The position numbers were made by a program, and so were the translations under genes. Source: Myxococcota bacterium (GTDB taxonomy: Bacteria; Myxococcota_C; UBA6777). Taken from it: a DNA stretch of 16,037 bases. The DNA lies in the NCBI GenBank assembly GCA_963169055.1, contig CAUJFU010000210.1:1-16037 (forward strand). Reading direction: 5' to 3'. Below the pieces are notes generated by a model, which made no database searches, was not told the DNA's origin, and worked only from the letters and a program-made list of their open reading frames with translations. Shown in pieces: positions 1 through 6,057 of this stretch; positions within the stretch are counted from its first letter, which is position 1, and the number at the start of each line of letters is the position of its first letter.

Positions 1-92
1 AAGTATCACTAAGTTTCTTCAACTTTCGCGCCCGAAGAACGGGTTCGTTCAAAAAAGATGGCGATGAAGAGGTCACCGACGCAACAGATCGA

Positions 93-118
93 GGGCAGGC
101 ACGGGGGCCTGCCCCTAC
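93..118 (+). repeat. REP-like hairpin element, copy R1
   Basis: An 8-bp stem GGGCAGGC (93-100) pairs with GCCTGCCC (107-114) across a six-base loop ACGGGG, followed by the tail CTAC. The layout of 8-bp stem, loop ACRGGG and tail CTAC is shared with two other copies in the window. It lies 24 bases from copy R2, which has the opposite orientation, so the two form a pair. Confidence 0.8.
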
Positions 119-142
119 GAAACACCGTGTGATTTCCAACAT

Positions 143-168
143 GTAGGGGCAACCCCCTGTGGTTGCCC
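143..168 (-). repeat. REP-like hairpin element, copy R2
   Basis: On the minus strand this reads GGGCAACC, loop ACAGGG, GGTTGCCC, then CTAC, the same architecture as R1 and R3. The stem differs from R1 at paired positions, so base pairing is kept by compensatory changes. It faces R1 with the two CTAC tails pointing towards each other. Confidence 0.8.
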
Positions 169-300
169 TGGCTGAAATGTGTTGCATCTTGATACCTCTC
201 TCATGGCGTTGGTTTGAACGGACCCCGAAGAACCTTGCTGCTCAAGCACCAAAGTTACAAAAATCAAGCGATACTGACTTAGGAGTTACGCGGTCGGCTC

Positions 301-377
301 AAAAAAAGCCGTGTTCGCGTCCGTCCAAGCGAGAACGTCGTTGGTTTGAAAAATAGTGATCTGTTCGCCAAACACGG
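301..377 (-). terminator. Possible long-loop intrinsic terminator after sdhB
   Basis: Read on the minus strand, CCGTGTTTGGCG (377-366) can pair with CGCGAACACGG (319-309), and the right arm is followed after one C by seven Ts (307-301). A stem followed by a T-tract fits an intrinsic terminator about 120 bases beyond the sdhB stop. The loop of about 46 bases is much longer than usual, so the role is inferred. The parallel arrangement after the PEPCK homologue supports it. Confidence 0.4.
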
Positions 378-389
378 GGTCAAGGGAGC
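310..389. repeat. 80-bp dispersed intergenic repeat, copy A
   Basis: This stretch aligns with 5922-6000 at about 85% identity by eye, with roughly ten mismatches and one single-base gap. Shared blocks include CGTGTTCGCG at the left, GTTGGTTTGAAAA in the middle and ACGGGGTCAAGGGAGC at the right. Both copies lie just downstream of a minus-strand gene (sdhB here, the PEPCK homologue for the other copy) and have the same orientation relative to it. The ends are inverted repeats of each other. Confidence 0.85.
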
Positions 390-431
390 CGCGCTCCCTT
401 GCGGGGGTTTGGGGGCAGCGCCCCCGAAAAA

Positions 432-485
432 GAAAAAGTGGAGAAAAAGCAGAGGAAAGAAAAAGTGGAGAAAAAGCAGAGGAAA
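432..485. repeat. Perfect 27-bp tandem duplication
   Basis: Two identical adjacent 27-base units (432-458 and 459-485), each beginning GAAAAAGTGGAGAAAAAGC. They lie 14 bases past the sdhB stop codon. On the sdhB transcript they would form a pyrimidine-rich 3' untranslated stretch. No coding role is evident. Confidence 0.9.
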
Positions 486-498
486 GAAGGAGGGGGGG

Positions 499-1260
499 TT
501 AACGGCGGGTGACGGTAGCGGCTTGGATGTATTCGCCGTTGAGGCGTTGGATCCATTTGGGGGAGATCTCTTTGGGGCAAGCGGCGGAACATTCGAGGGT
601 GTTGGTGCAAGAACCGAAGCCTTCGGCGTCCATTTGAGCGATCATATTGAGGGCGCGGTCGTGGCGTTCGGGGTGTCCTTGGGGCATGAGGGAGAGGTGT
701 CCGACTTTTGCGGAGACAAAGAGCATGGCGGAGGCGTTTTTGCAGGCGGCGACGCAAGCGCCACAGCCGATGCAGACGGCGGCATCGAAGGCTTCGAGAG
801 CGACGTCTTTGGGGATGAGGATGGAGTTGGCTTCGGGGGCGTTTCCGACGTTAACGGAGATGTAGCCACCGGCCATCTGGATGCGGTCAAAGGCCGAGCG
901 ATCGACGAGCAAGTCTTTGATCACGGGGAAGGCTTTGGCGCGCCAAGGTTCGAGGACAAGGGTGTCGCCGTCTTTGAAGCGGCGGAGGTAAAGTTGGCAG
1001 GTGGTGGTGCCACGGTCGGGGCCGTGGGCCATGCCGTTGATCATGATACCGCAGGTTCCGCAGATCCCTTCGCGGCAATCGTGTTCAAAGGTGATGGGTT
1101 CTTTGCCAGCGGCGATCATTTCATCGTTGAGAGAGTCGAGCATCTCAAGGATGGACATATCGGTGCTGAGGTCCTTGGGTTGGTAGGTTTCGAAGCGACC
1201 TTTGGCGTGGCGATTGGCTTGTCGCCAGATATTGAGCGTCAGCTTGATGCTGTTGGACAT
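499..1260 (-). CDS. sdhB: Succinate dehydrogenase/fumarate reductase iron-sulfur subunit
   Basis: A 253-residue protein that carries electrons from the flavoprotein to the membrane cytochrome b through three Fe-S clusters. The N-terminal ferredoxin-like domain has the [2Fe-2S] cysteines Cys62, Cys67, Cys70 (motif CREGICGTCG) and Cys88. The C-terminal domain has CIGCGACVAAC (Cys163, 166, 169, 173) plus Cys218, Cys224 and Cys228, giving the full ligand set for the [4Fe-4S] and [3Fe-4S] clusters. The start is chosen at MSNSIKL because AAAGGAG precedes it and its ATG overlaps the sdhA stop by one base (TAATG), which implies translational coupling. A longer in-frame extension to 1353 would lie wholly within sdhA. 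Length is normal for the family. It is the last gene of the sdhC-A-B operon. Confidence 0.97.
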   Translation of the reverse strand: MSNSIKLTLNIWRQANRHAKGRFETYQPKDLSTDMSILEMLDSLNDEMIAAGKEPITFEHDCREGICGTCGIMINGMAHGPDRGTTTCQLYLRRFKDGDTLVLEPWRAKAFPVIKDLLVDRSAFDRIQMAGGYISVNVGNAPEANSILIPKDVALEAFDAAVCIGCGACVAACKNASAMLFVSAKVGHLSLMPQGHPERHDRALNMIAQMDAEGFGSCTNTLECSAACPKEISPKWIQRLNGEYIQAATVTRR

Positions 1261-3173
1261 TACTTGTAGCTCCTTTGTGTCAACTTCACGGACTCGAACT
1301 TCAGTTCGTCTTTGTGGACGGTGGGTTCTTTGTCGAGGCCGTTGAATTGCCAAGCGGCAGCGTAGGCGAAGTTGTCATCGTCGCGTTTGGCTTCTCCATC
1401 GATTTGGTGTTCAGCGCGGAAGTGTCCGCCGCAAGATTCTTCGCGGTGGAGGGCGTCACGCGCCATGAGTTCACCAAATTCGATAAAATCGATGATACGG
1501 CCCGCTTTTTCGAGTTCTTGGTTGACATAGCTTGCATCACCGGGGACGCGGACATTGTTCCAGAAGTCTTCACGGAGGGCTTGGATCTCTGTGATGGCTT
1601 CTTGGAGTCCTTGTTTGGTGCGGCTGATGCCGACTTTGTCGAAGAGAATTTTACCGAGGCGGCGATGGAAGCTTTCGGAGGACTGATTGCCTTTGGCTTT
1701 GAGGAAGCGATCGATGAGATTGCGGGTGTTGTCGATGGCTTCTTTGCAAACGTCGTCAGAAGCGGAGAGGGGTTGTGTGTTCATCTTGTTTGCGAGGTAG
1801 TTGCTGACGGTGTAGGGGGCGACAAAGTACCCATCAGAGAGACCTTGCATGAGTGCGCTTGCCCCGAGACGGTTGGCTCCGTGATCGGAGAAGTTGGCTT
1901 CGCCGAGGACGAAGAGTCCGGGGATATTGGACATCAGGTGATAGTCGACCCAGAGTCCACCCATGACGTAGTGGGGGCCGGGATAGATCTTCATGGGTTG
2001 TTTGTAAGGATCTTCGCCCATGATTTTATGGTACATATCGAAGAGGTTGCCGTATTTGGAGCGGATGGTGGGTTCGCCTTCTTTGGCGATGGCTTCGCGG
2101 AAGTCGAGGTAAACGGAGTCGCCGCTGGCACCGACACCATGGCCTTTGTCGCAGTATTCTTTGCAGTTGCGGGAGGCGACGTCACGGGGGACCATGTTGG
2201 AGTAGGTGGGATAACGCTCTTCGAGGAAGTAGATGCGCTCGGCTTCGGGGATATCGTTGGGATGGCGTTTGTCTCCCGGGGTACGGGGAACCCAGATGCG
2301 TCCGACGTTACGGAGACTTTCGCTCATGAGGGTAAGTTTGGATTGGTAGTGTCCAGAGACAGGGATGCAAGTGGGGTGGATCTGGACGTAGCAAGGGTTG
2401 CCGAAGTAAGCGCCGCGTTTGTAGGCACGCCATGTTGCGGAGACGTTGGAGGCCATGGCGGTGGTGGAGAGATAATAGACGTTGGTGTAACCGCCAGTGC
2501 AAAGGAGGACAGCGTGTGCGGTGTGGGCTTCGACTTCGCCCGTCATGAGATTGCGGGTGACGATGCCTTGGGCGACGCCGTCTTTGACGATCAGATCGTG
2601 CATCTCGTGGCGGGTGTAGAGTTTGACGCGTTGTTCGTGAACTTCGCGCATCAAGCTGCTGTAAGCGCCGAGGAGGAGTTGTTGGCCTGTTTGACCGCGA
2701 GCATAGAAGGTACGGGAGACGAGGACGCCACCGAAGGTACGGTTGGCCAAGGTGCCGCCGTATTCACGGGCAAAAGGGACGCCTTGTGCGACGCATTGGT
2801 CGATGATGTTGGCGCTGTTTTGAGCGAGGCGGTAGACGTTGGATTCACGGGCGCGGAAGTCGCCGCCTTTGATGGTGTCGTAGAACAGGCGCCATGTGCT
2901 ATCACCGTCGTTTTGGTAGTTTTTGGCGGCGTTGATACCGCCTTGTGCGGCGATACTGTGGGCGCGTCGTGGGCTATCGTGGAAAGTAAAGCAGTGGACA
3001 TCGTAGCCTTGTTGTCCCAAGGAGGCGGCAGCGGAAGCGCCGGCGAGTCCGGTTCCGACGATGATGACTTTGAATTTGCGTCGATTGATCGGTCCAACGA
3101 GACGCATTTCTTCTTTGGCTTTGGCCCAACGTTGATCGAGAGGGCCGCTTGGAGTTCTTGGATCTAGGATCAT
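1260..3173 (-). CDS. sdhA: Succinate dehydrogenase/fumarate reductase flavoprotein subunit
   Basis: A 637-residue catalytic subunit that oxidises succinate to fumarate, or the reverse, on covalently bound FAD. The dinucleotide-binding motif [11 protein letters not shown] lies at residues 40-50. The segment [15 protein letters not shown] contains His72, the expected FAD-attachment histidine. Downstream are IHPT and the HYVMGG and [18 protein letters not shown] signatures typical of the family. The opening [16 protein letters not shown] is characteristic of SdhA proteins paired with type B cytochromes, as in Bacteroidetes and deltaproteobacteria. It starts 56 bases after the sdhC stop and shares one base with the sdhB start. 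From sequence alone the physiological direction cannot be settled; a type B enzyme can act as SQR or as fumarate reductase. Confidence 0.97.
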   Translation of the reverse strand: MILDPRTPSGPLDQRWAKAKEEMRLVGPINRRKFKVIIVGTGLAGASAAASLGQQGYDVHCFTFHDSPRRAHSIAAQGGINAAKNYQNDGDSTWRLFYDTIKGGDFRARESNVYRLAQNSANIIDQCVAQGVPFAREYGGTLANRTFGGVLVSRTFYARGQTGQQLLLGAYSSLMREVHEQRVKLYTRHEMHDLIVKDGVAQGIVTRNLMTGEVEAHTAHAVLLCTGGYTNVYYLSTTAMASNVSATWRAYKRGAYFGNPCYVQIHPTCIPVSGHYQSKLTLMSESLRNVGRIWVPRTPGDKRHPNDIPEAERIYFLEERYPTYSNMVPRDVASRNCKEYCDKGHGVGASGDSVYLDFREAIAKEGEPTIRSKYGNLFDMYHKIMGEDPYKQPMKIYPGPHYVMGGLWVDYHLMSNIPGLFVLGEANFSDHGANRLGASALMQGLSDGYFVAPYTVSNYLANKMNTQPLSASDDVCKEAIDNTRNLIDRFLKAKGNQSSESFHRRLGKILFDKVGISRTKQGLQEAITEIQALREDFWNNVRVPGDASYVNQELEKAGRIIDFIEFGELMARDALHREESCGGHFRAEHQIDGEAKRDDDNFAYAAAWQFNGLDKEPTVHKDELKFESVKLTQRSYK

Positions 3174-3229
3174 GCCTCAACACCCTTGTGTTTGTTTCTG
3201 TGCGCGTGTGGATGGGGGAGCGCTTCAGA

Positions 3230-3916
3230 TCACTTTGTGATAAAACCGACAAAGATCGCGATAGGCATCGACGCAAACAATGCGCCGATCAAGACCGCAG
3301 CGATCACTCCGAATTTTTGGATGTAGGTCATGTATCGGGGGTGACGCATGCCCAACGAGCGAAAACCGCTTTGGATACCGTGGAAGAGGTGCCATCCGAC
3401 GAGAAGACTGGCGATTGCATACAAGAAGGCGCGCCACGGGACTTGGAGCGCGGTGACGACCTTGGCTTGGGTGATCAAGTTGCCGTCCATGAAGCGCGCC
3501 ATGCGGAAGTCGGCCATGTGGACGACCAAAAACACCAAGATGATCACACCGCCAAGTAGGGTGGTTTTGCTTGCGAACAAGGCCAATTGATTTTGGGGAT
3601 CTTGTTTGCTGCGGACTTCTGCGTAGCGCTGCTCGCCACGGGCGAGGCGGTTGGTGTAAGACAGCCAGATCACGAGGACGACGTGTGCGGCAAAAGCAAG
3701 CAAGATCAGGGCTTCTGCGAGGGCAAAGCCGGGGAGATCGTGCAATTTTTTGGCGTAGGCGTTGAAGGCGGGATCTTGACCGACTTTGGTTTTCATAAAG
3801 AGGGTCATGTTGCCCGATACATGGGCAATGAGGAACAGAAACATACCGAGTCCGGTGAGACCTGCCAAGAATTTCTTCCCGACAGAAGATGTAAAAGTGC
3901 GAGTCAACCAGCTCAA
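3230..3916 (-). CDS. sdhC: Succinate dehydrogenase type B cytochrome b subunit
   Basis: A 228-residue integral membrane protein with about five hydrophobic helices, which anchors the SdhAB dimer and passes electrons to quinone. Histidines in successive helices (His32 in LIAHVSGN, His78 in FAAHVV, His133 in LVVHMAD, and His176 or His179 in GWHLFHG) match the four heme-b ligands expected for a di-heme single-subunit cytochrome. No sdhD is present or needed for this type. The start is a TTG at 3916, preceded by AAAGGAG with good spacing. An ATG 44 codons upstream would add a basic, cysteine-containing stretch unlike the family and has no better ribosome site. First gene of the operon. Confidence 0.93.
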   Translation of the reverse strand: MSWLTRTFTSSVGKKFLAGLTGLGMFLFLIAHVSGNMTLFMKTKVGQDPAFNAYAKKLHDLPGFALAEALILLAFAAHVVLVIWLSYTNRLARGEQRYAEVRSKQDPQNQLALFASKTTLLGGVIILVFLVVHMADFRMARFMDGNLITQAKVVTALQVPWRAFLYAIASLLVGWHLFHGIQSGFRSLGMRHPRYMTYIQKFGVIAAVLIGALFASMPIAIFVGFITK

Positions 3917-3994
3917 GATGAACTCCTTTCTTCGCGTGTAGGCTCCGAAACACTTGACACGCTTGGGTTTCGAGCGCTGCGGGTAGCTTGGATC

Positions 3995-4020
3995 GCACAA
4001 GCCCCCGTTTGTTCTTGTGC
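3995..4020. promoter_or_regulatory. Inverted repeat in the sdhC leader
   Basis: GCACAAG (3995-4001) and CTTGTGC (4014-4020) form a perfect 7-bp inverted repeat with a 12-base spacer, immediately next to the possible -10 box of the sdh promoter. It could be a repressor operator overlapping the transcription start or a hairpin in the leader RNA. The sequence is visible; the function is a guess. Confidence 0.35.
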
Positions 4021-4048
4021 AACATACACGTTTTTGTTGGCTTTGCAA
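4021..4048 (-). promoter_or_regulatory. Possible promoter of the sdhCAB operon
   Basis: On the minus strand, TTGCAA (4048-4043) and TATGTT (4026-4021) are separated by 16 bases. Each matches the sigma70 consensus at four of six positions. Transcription from here would give a leader of roughly 100 bases. An alternative, TTTACA near 4110 followed by an A/T-rich stretch, cannot be excluded. Confidence 0.3.
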
Positions 4049-4246
4049 GTTGCTTTACGCCATCGCTGTGGGTGATATTCTCGTATTTATCGCTATTTTT
4101 TGTTTGTAAATCAGATAGATATGGCAGTTGTGCTGCTGGATAGAGATGTGGCGATTCACCCCATGCGCCACCATAGGCTATCGCTTCGTGAGCCCGTAGG
4201 GACGGGGTCATCAGACGTTTTTGAGAACAACACCGCCGCGTGAAAT

Positions 4247-4426
4247 GGCGCGAACACGGGTTTTTGTCAACCTGTGGCGAGAAAGTCCTTGACGAGTCTC
4301 AACAAGCGTTGCACCAAGGGCGCGAACACGGGTTTTTGCTTACCTGTTGCGAGACGGCGGCGCAAACCCAAGCGGCGCAAACCCAAAAGGGGCGCGACAC
4401 GGGTTTTTTGTCGACTTGTGGCGAGG
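4247..4426 (+). repeat. Three 36-bp direct repeats at 72-bp period
   Basis: Copies start at 4247, 4319 and 4391, exactly 72 bases apart, each 36 bases long and separated by 36-base intervals. All share GGCGCGA(A)CACGGGTTTTT followed by a TGTGGCGAG-like end. Copies 1 and 2 differ at about four positions; copy 3 has a small indel pair and about three further changes. The two intervals are unlike each other. The core CGCGAACACGGGTTTTTG is also the right arm of the terminator-like repeats at 301-377 and 5914-5990 (there on the minus strand). Confidence 0.8.
4357..4386. repeat. 15-bp perfect tandem duplication
   Basis: The unit GCGGCGCAAACCCAA occurs twice head to tail (4357-4371 and 4372-4386). 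It fills most of the second interval of the 72-bp-period array and shows that this interval is not a unique spacer. Confidence 0.85.
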
Positions 4427-4547
4427 CTGCGAGGCTCTCTGTTTTTTGGGATGCCTTGACAAGCGGTTGGTTGCGTGGACAACGATCGCGGAGGGTCGAG
4501 GGTTGGGTTTTGTTGGTGTAGAGGTGGTGTTTCGGGAGGTTTTTGAG

Positions 4548-5888
4548 ATGCGGTCTTTGGGCTGGAAGTATGGTGTGTGGTGTGTGTTGGTTTGGGTGGG
4601 ATGGAGTGTTCAAGCGGAGGCAGCGGGGCTTTGGATCACGAAAGACCCACAGCGTCAAGTGCGAGTGCGGGGGATGCGGGTGTTGTCGCACTTTACACGC
4701 GATCAACTGGCGTTGCATGTTCAAGTGGCGGTGCAAAGCGACGATACGGAGGTGGCTTGGATGCTTCCGATCCCGCTCGAAGATACCAAAGGTTTGGGCG
4801 TTTTGATTAGCAGCACAGATCGGATGAAAAGCCTTGAAAAGCTAACAGCCCCGATTATCGAGCTTAACAGCATCAACCAGCGGACGGGATGTGGGCGGCC
4901 AAGCGCCCATTCGATCACCGCGCCTGAAAACGCACCGATCTCTTTAGGGCAATTGTTCGATGCGCCGAAGCTTTCGTTGCAACCAGCGGATGTGTCGTAC
5001 AGTAGCGATGGCAAAGTGGAGCCGTTGGCGCAGATGTTGGGGTGGCTCCAACAACAGGGCTTTGCGCTGTCTTCTTCTCAAGAAGCCCAAGTCAAGGCGA
5101 TATCCGCACAGCAGCGCACGCAATGGATTTTTGCTCGGTTGCGAACCAGCGGCAAGTCGGAGATCCAAGCGGTGGAGCCGTTGTTGGTGCGGTTGCCTCG
5201 CCCGACCTACCAAGATTGGACGCATCGGTTGTCTTTGAGTCCGCACGATGGGGATGTTCCTGCGGTGTTTTGGACGATCGGAAGGGCGCGATACGCGATC
5301 ACAAACAAAGCTTTTACAGAGAAGTCGCTTGAAGAGATTGGGCGGGTGGTGCGGCAACAGTTTGATGCCGAAGGGAAGGGGAGTTACGAAGGGGCATTGC
5401 GAGATCAAACCAAGGCCGCGCAAACTGGTTTATTTGTTCCCGAATTTAAGCAAGATCTGCTCAAGCTGTGTCCAAGAGAGATTCCCGATGACGATCCGAA
5501 TTATGCGTTTTGCCAAGAGTTCCAAGAGATCGTGTCGATGGCGGAGAGCGGCTATTCGGTGTTGACGCGGTTGCGTGTGCGTCTTCAAGGTACGGGTGCG
5601 CTTCCCGATATCGAGATCGGTTCCGAAAGTGTCGATCAGAGCGATATTACGGGGCGCGTGCTTGCGTCTGCGGGGGGGGGCGTATTTTCGGGCGTTTTGA
5701 TTGCTGCGGTTATGCCGATGAATCGGCCTTTTGGAACGTTTAAGCCCTACGAGCGGCGATTTGAACAACATCAAACGATCCGTTGGAGTCCGTCGCTTGG
5801 GGCGTCTTCTCTTTCGCAAGTCGCCTTGTTGTGGGTGTTTGGATTGTTTGGACTGTGGGCGATCCGTCGAAAGCGCAACTGGCTTTGA
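4548..5888 (+). CDS. Exported DUF2330-like protein with C-terminal membrane anchor
   Basis: A 446-residue protein of unknown function. The start at 4548 is chosen because GGGAGG lies eight bases upstream and because it gives a proper signal peptide (hydrophobic residues about 8-22, likely cleavage after VQA or AEA near 23-25). The segment HVQVAVQSDDTEVAWMLPIP (about residues 57-76) and the later WIFARLR ... LLVRLPRP block resemble the DUF2330 family, whose members are exported proteins of unknown role. The C-terminus has a hydrophobic helix (about 424-438) followed by RRKRNW. This suggests the bulk is outside the cytoplasmic membrane with a short basic cytoplasmic tail. It is convergent with the PEPCK homologue and stands alone on its strand. 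Confidence 0.75.
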   Translation: MRSLGWKYGVWCVLVWVGWSVQAEAAGLWITKDPQRQVRVRGMRVLSHFTRDQLALHVQVAVQSDDTEVAWMLPIPLEDTKGLGVLISSTDRMKSLEKLTAPIIELNSINQRTGCGRPSAHSITAPENAPISLGQLFDAPKLSLQPADVSYSSDGKVEPLAQMLGWLQQQGFALSSSQEAQVKAISAQQRTQWIFARLRTSGKSEIQAVEPLLVRLPRPTYQDWTHRLSLSPHDGDVPAVFWTIGRARYAITNKAFTEKSLEEIGRVVRQQFDAEGKGSYEGALRDQTKAAQTGLFVPEFKQDLLKLCPREIPDDDPNYAFCQEFQEIVSMAESGYSVLTRLRVRLQGTGALPDIEIGSESVDQSDITGRVLASAGGGVFSGVLIAAVMPMNRPFGTFKPYERRFEQHQTIRWSPSLGASSLSQVALLWVFGLFGLWAIRRKRNWL

Positions 5889-5913
5889 AGGTAGAGAGGA
5901 GCGGTGCGGTCGC

Positions 5914-5990
5914 AAAAACCCCGTGTTCGCGGTACTTCAAGCGAGAGCGTTGTTGGTTTGAAAAGCAGTGATCAGTTCGCCAATACGGGG
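5914..5990 (-). terminator. Possible long-loop intrinsic terminator after the PEPCK homologue
   Basis: On the minus strand CCCCGTATTGGCG (5990-5978) can pair with CGCGAACACGGGG (5931-5919), directly followed by TTTTT (5918-5914). It lies about 68 bases beyond the stop codon of the minus-strand PEPCK homologue. The loop of about 46 bases is unusually long, so the assignment is tentative. On the plus strand there is no T-tract, so it would not serve the DUF2330-like gene in the same way. Confidence 0.45.
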
Positions 5991-6000
5991 TCAAGGGAGC
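5922..6000. repeat. 80-bp dispersed intergenic repeat, copy B
   Basis: This copy is 79 bases and matches 310-389 at about 85% by eye. It fills much of the convergent gap between the DUF2330-like gene and the PEPCK homologue. Its ends CCCCGTGTTCGCG and CGCCAATACGGGG are imperfect inverted repeats (11 of 13 positions). Confidence 0.85.
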
Positions 6001-6057
6001 TGCGCTCTATGGCGGGGTGTGGGGTGGAATCCCACAAAACCATTGCGCAACATGAGT

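Larger units (their letters stand above)
1..498. other. Gene-free, repeat-rich region downstream of sdhB
   Basis: I see no credible gene here. A 65-codon open frame from 159 runs through repeat sequence and has no convincing ribosome binding site or recognisable protein. The region holds two REP-like hairpins in opposite orientation (93-118 and 143-168), a terminator-like 80-bp repeat (about 301-389), a perfect hairpin with arms AAGGGAGC/GCTCCCTT (382-400), a G/C-rich hairpin around 411-425 and a perfect 27-bp tandem duplication just after the sdhB stop. The first 90 bases show nothing I can name. Confidence 0.7.
3917..4547. other. 631-base divergent intergenic region
   Basis: This gap separates the minus-strand sdh operon from the plus-strand DUF2330-like gene. 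It holds the possible sdh promoter and inverted repeat, a small hairpin CCCGT/ACGGG (4193-4206) and the 72-bp-period repeat array (4247-4426). Open frames that cross it are made of the repeats and show no recognisable protein. I found no convincing promoter for the plus-strand gene: TTGACA occurs at 4456-4461, but no good -10 box follows at normal spacing. Confidence 0.65.

Noticed and set aside
159-356. A 65-codon open frame at the left end.
   Set aside because: Composed largely of REP-like and 80-bp repeat sequence; there is no ribosome binding site of note.
382-425. Two short GC-rich hairpins as ordinary intrinsic terminators of sdhB.
   Set aside because: Neither hairpin is followed by a T-tract on the sdhB strand. 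They may still be structural parts of the repeat region.
346-1269. A 307-codon plus-strand open frame.
   Set aside because: It is antisense to sdhB and runs into the 27-bp tandem repeat. Glycine- and alanine-rich shadow translation.
1275-3167. A 630-codon open frame on the plus strand.
   Set aside because: It is exactly antisense to sdhA, whose identity is certain. Long antisense frames arise from codon bias in the sense gene. The translation resembles no protein and there is no ribosome site.
3230-4211. A longer, alternative-frame protein over sdhC (328 codons).
   Set aside because: It overlaps sdhC in a different frame, is arginine-rich and lacks membrane helices; sdhC explains the sequence.
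4247-4426. A short CRISPR array: three 36-bp repeats with 36-bp spacers.
   Set aside because: The repeats differ from each other by substitutions and indels, there are only two intervals, the second is mostly a 15-bp tandem duplication, the core motif also occurs in other intergenic repeats of the window, and no cas gene is visible.
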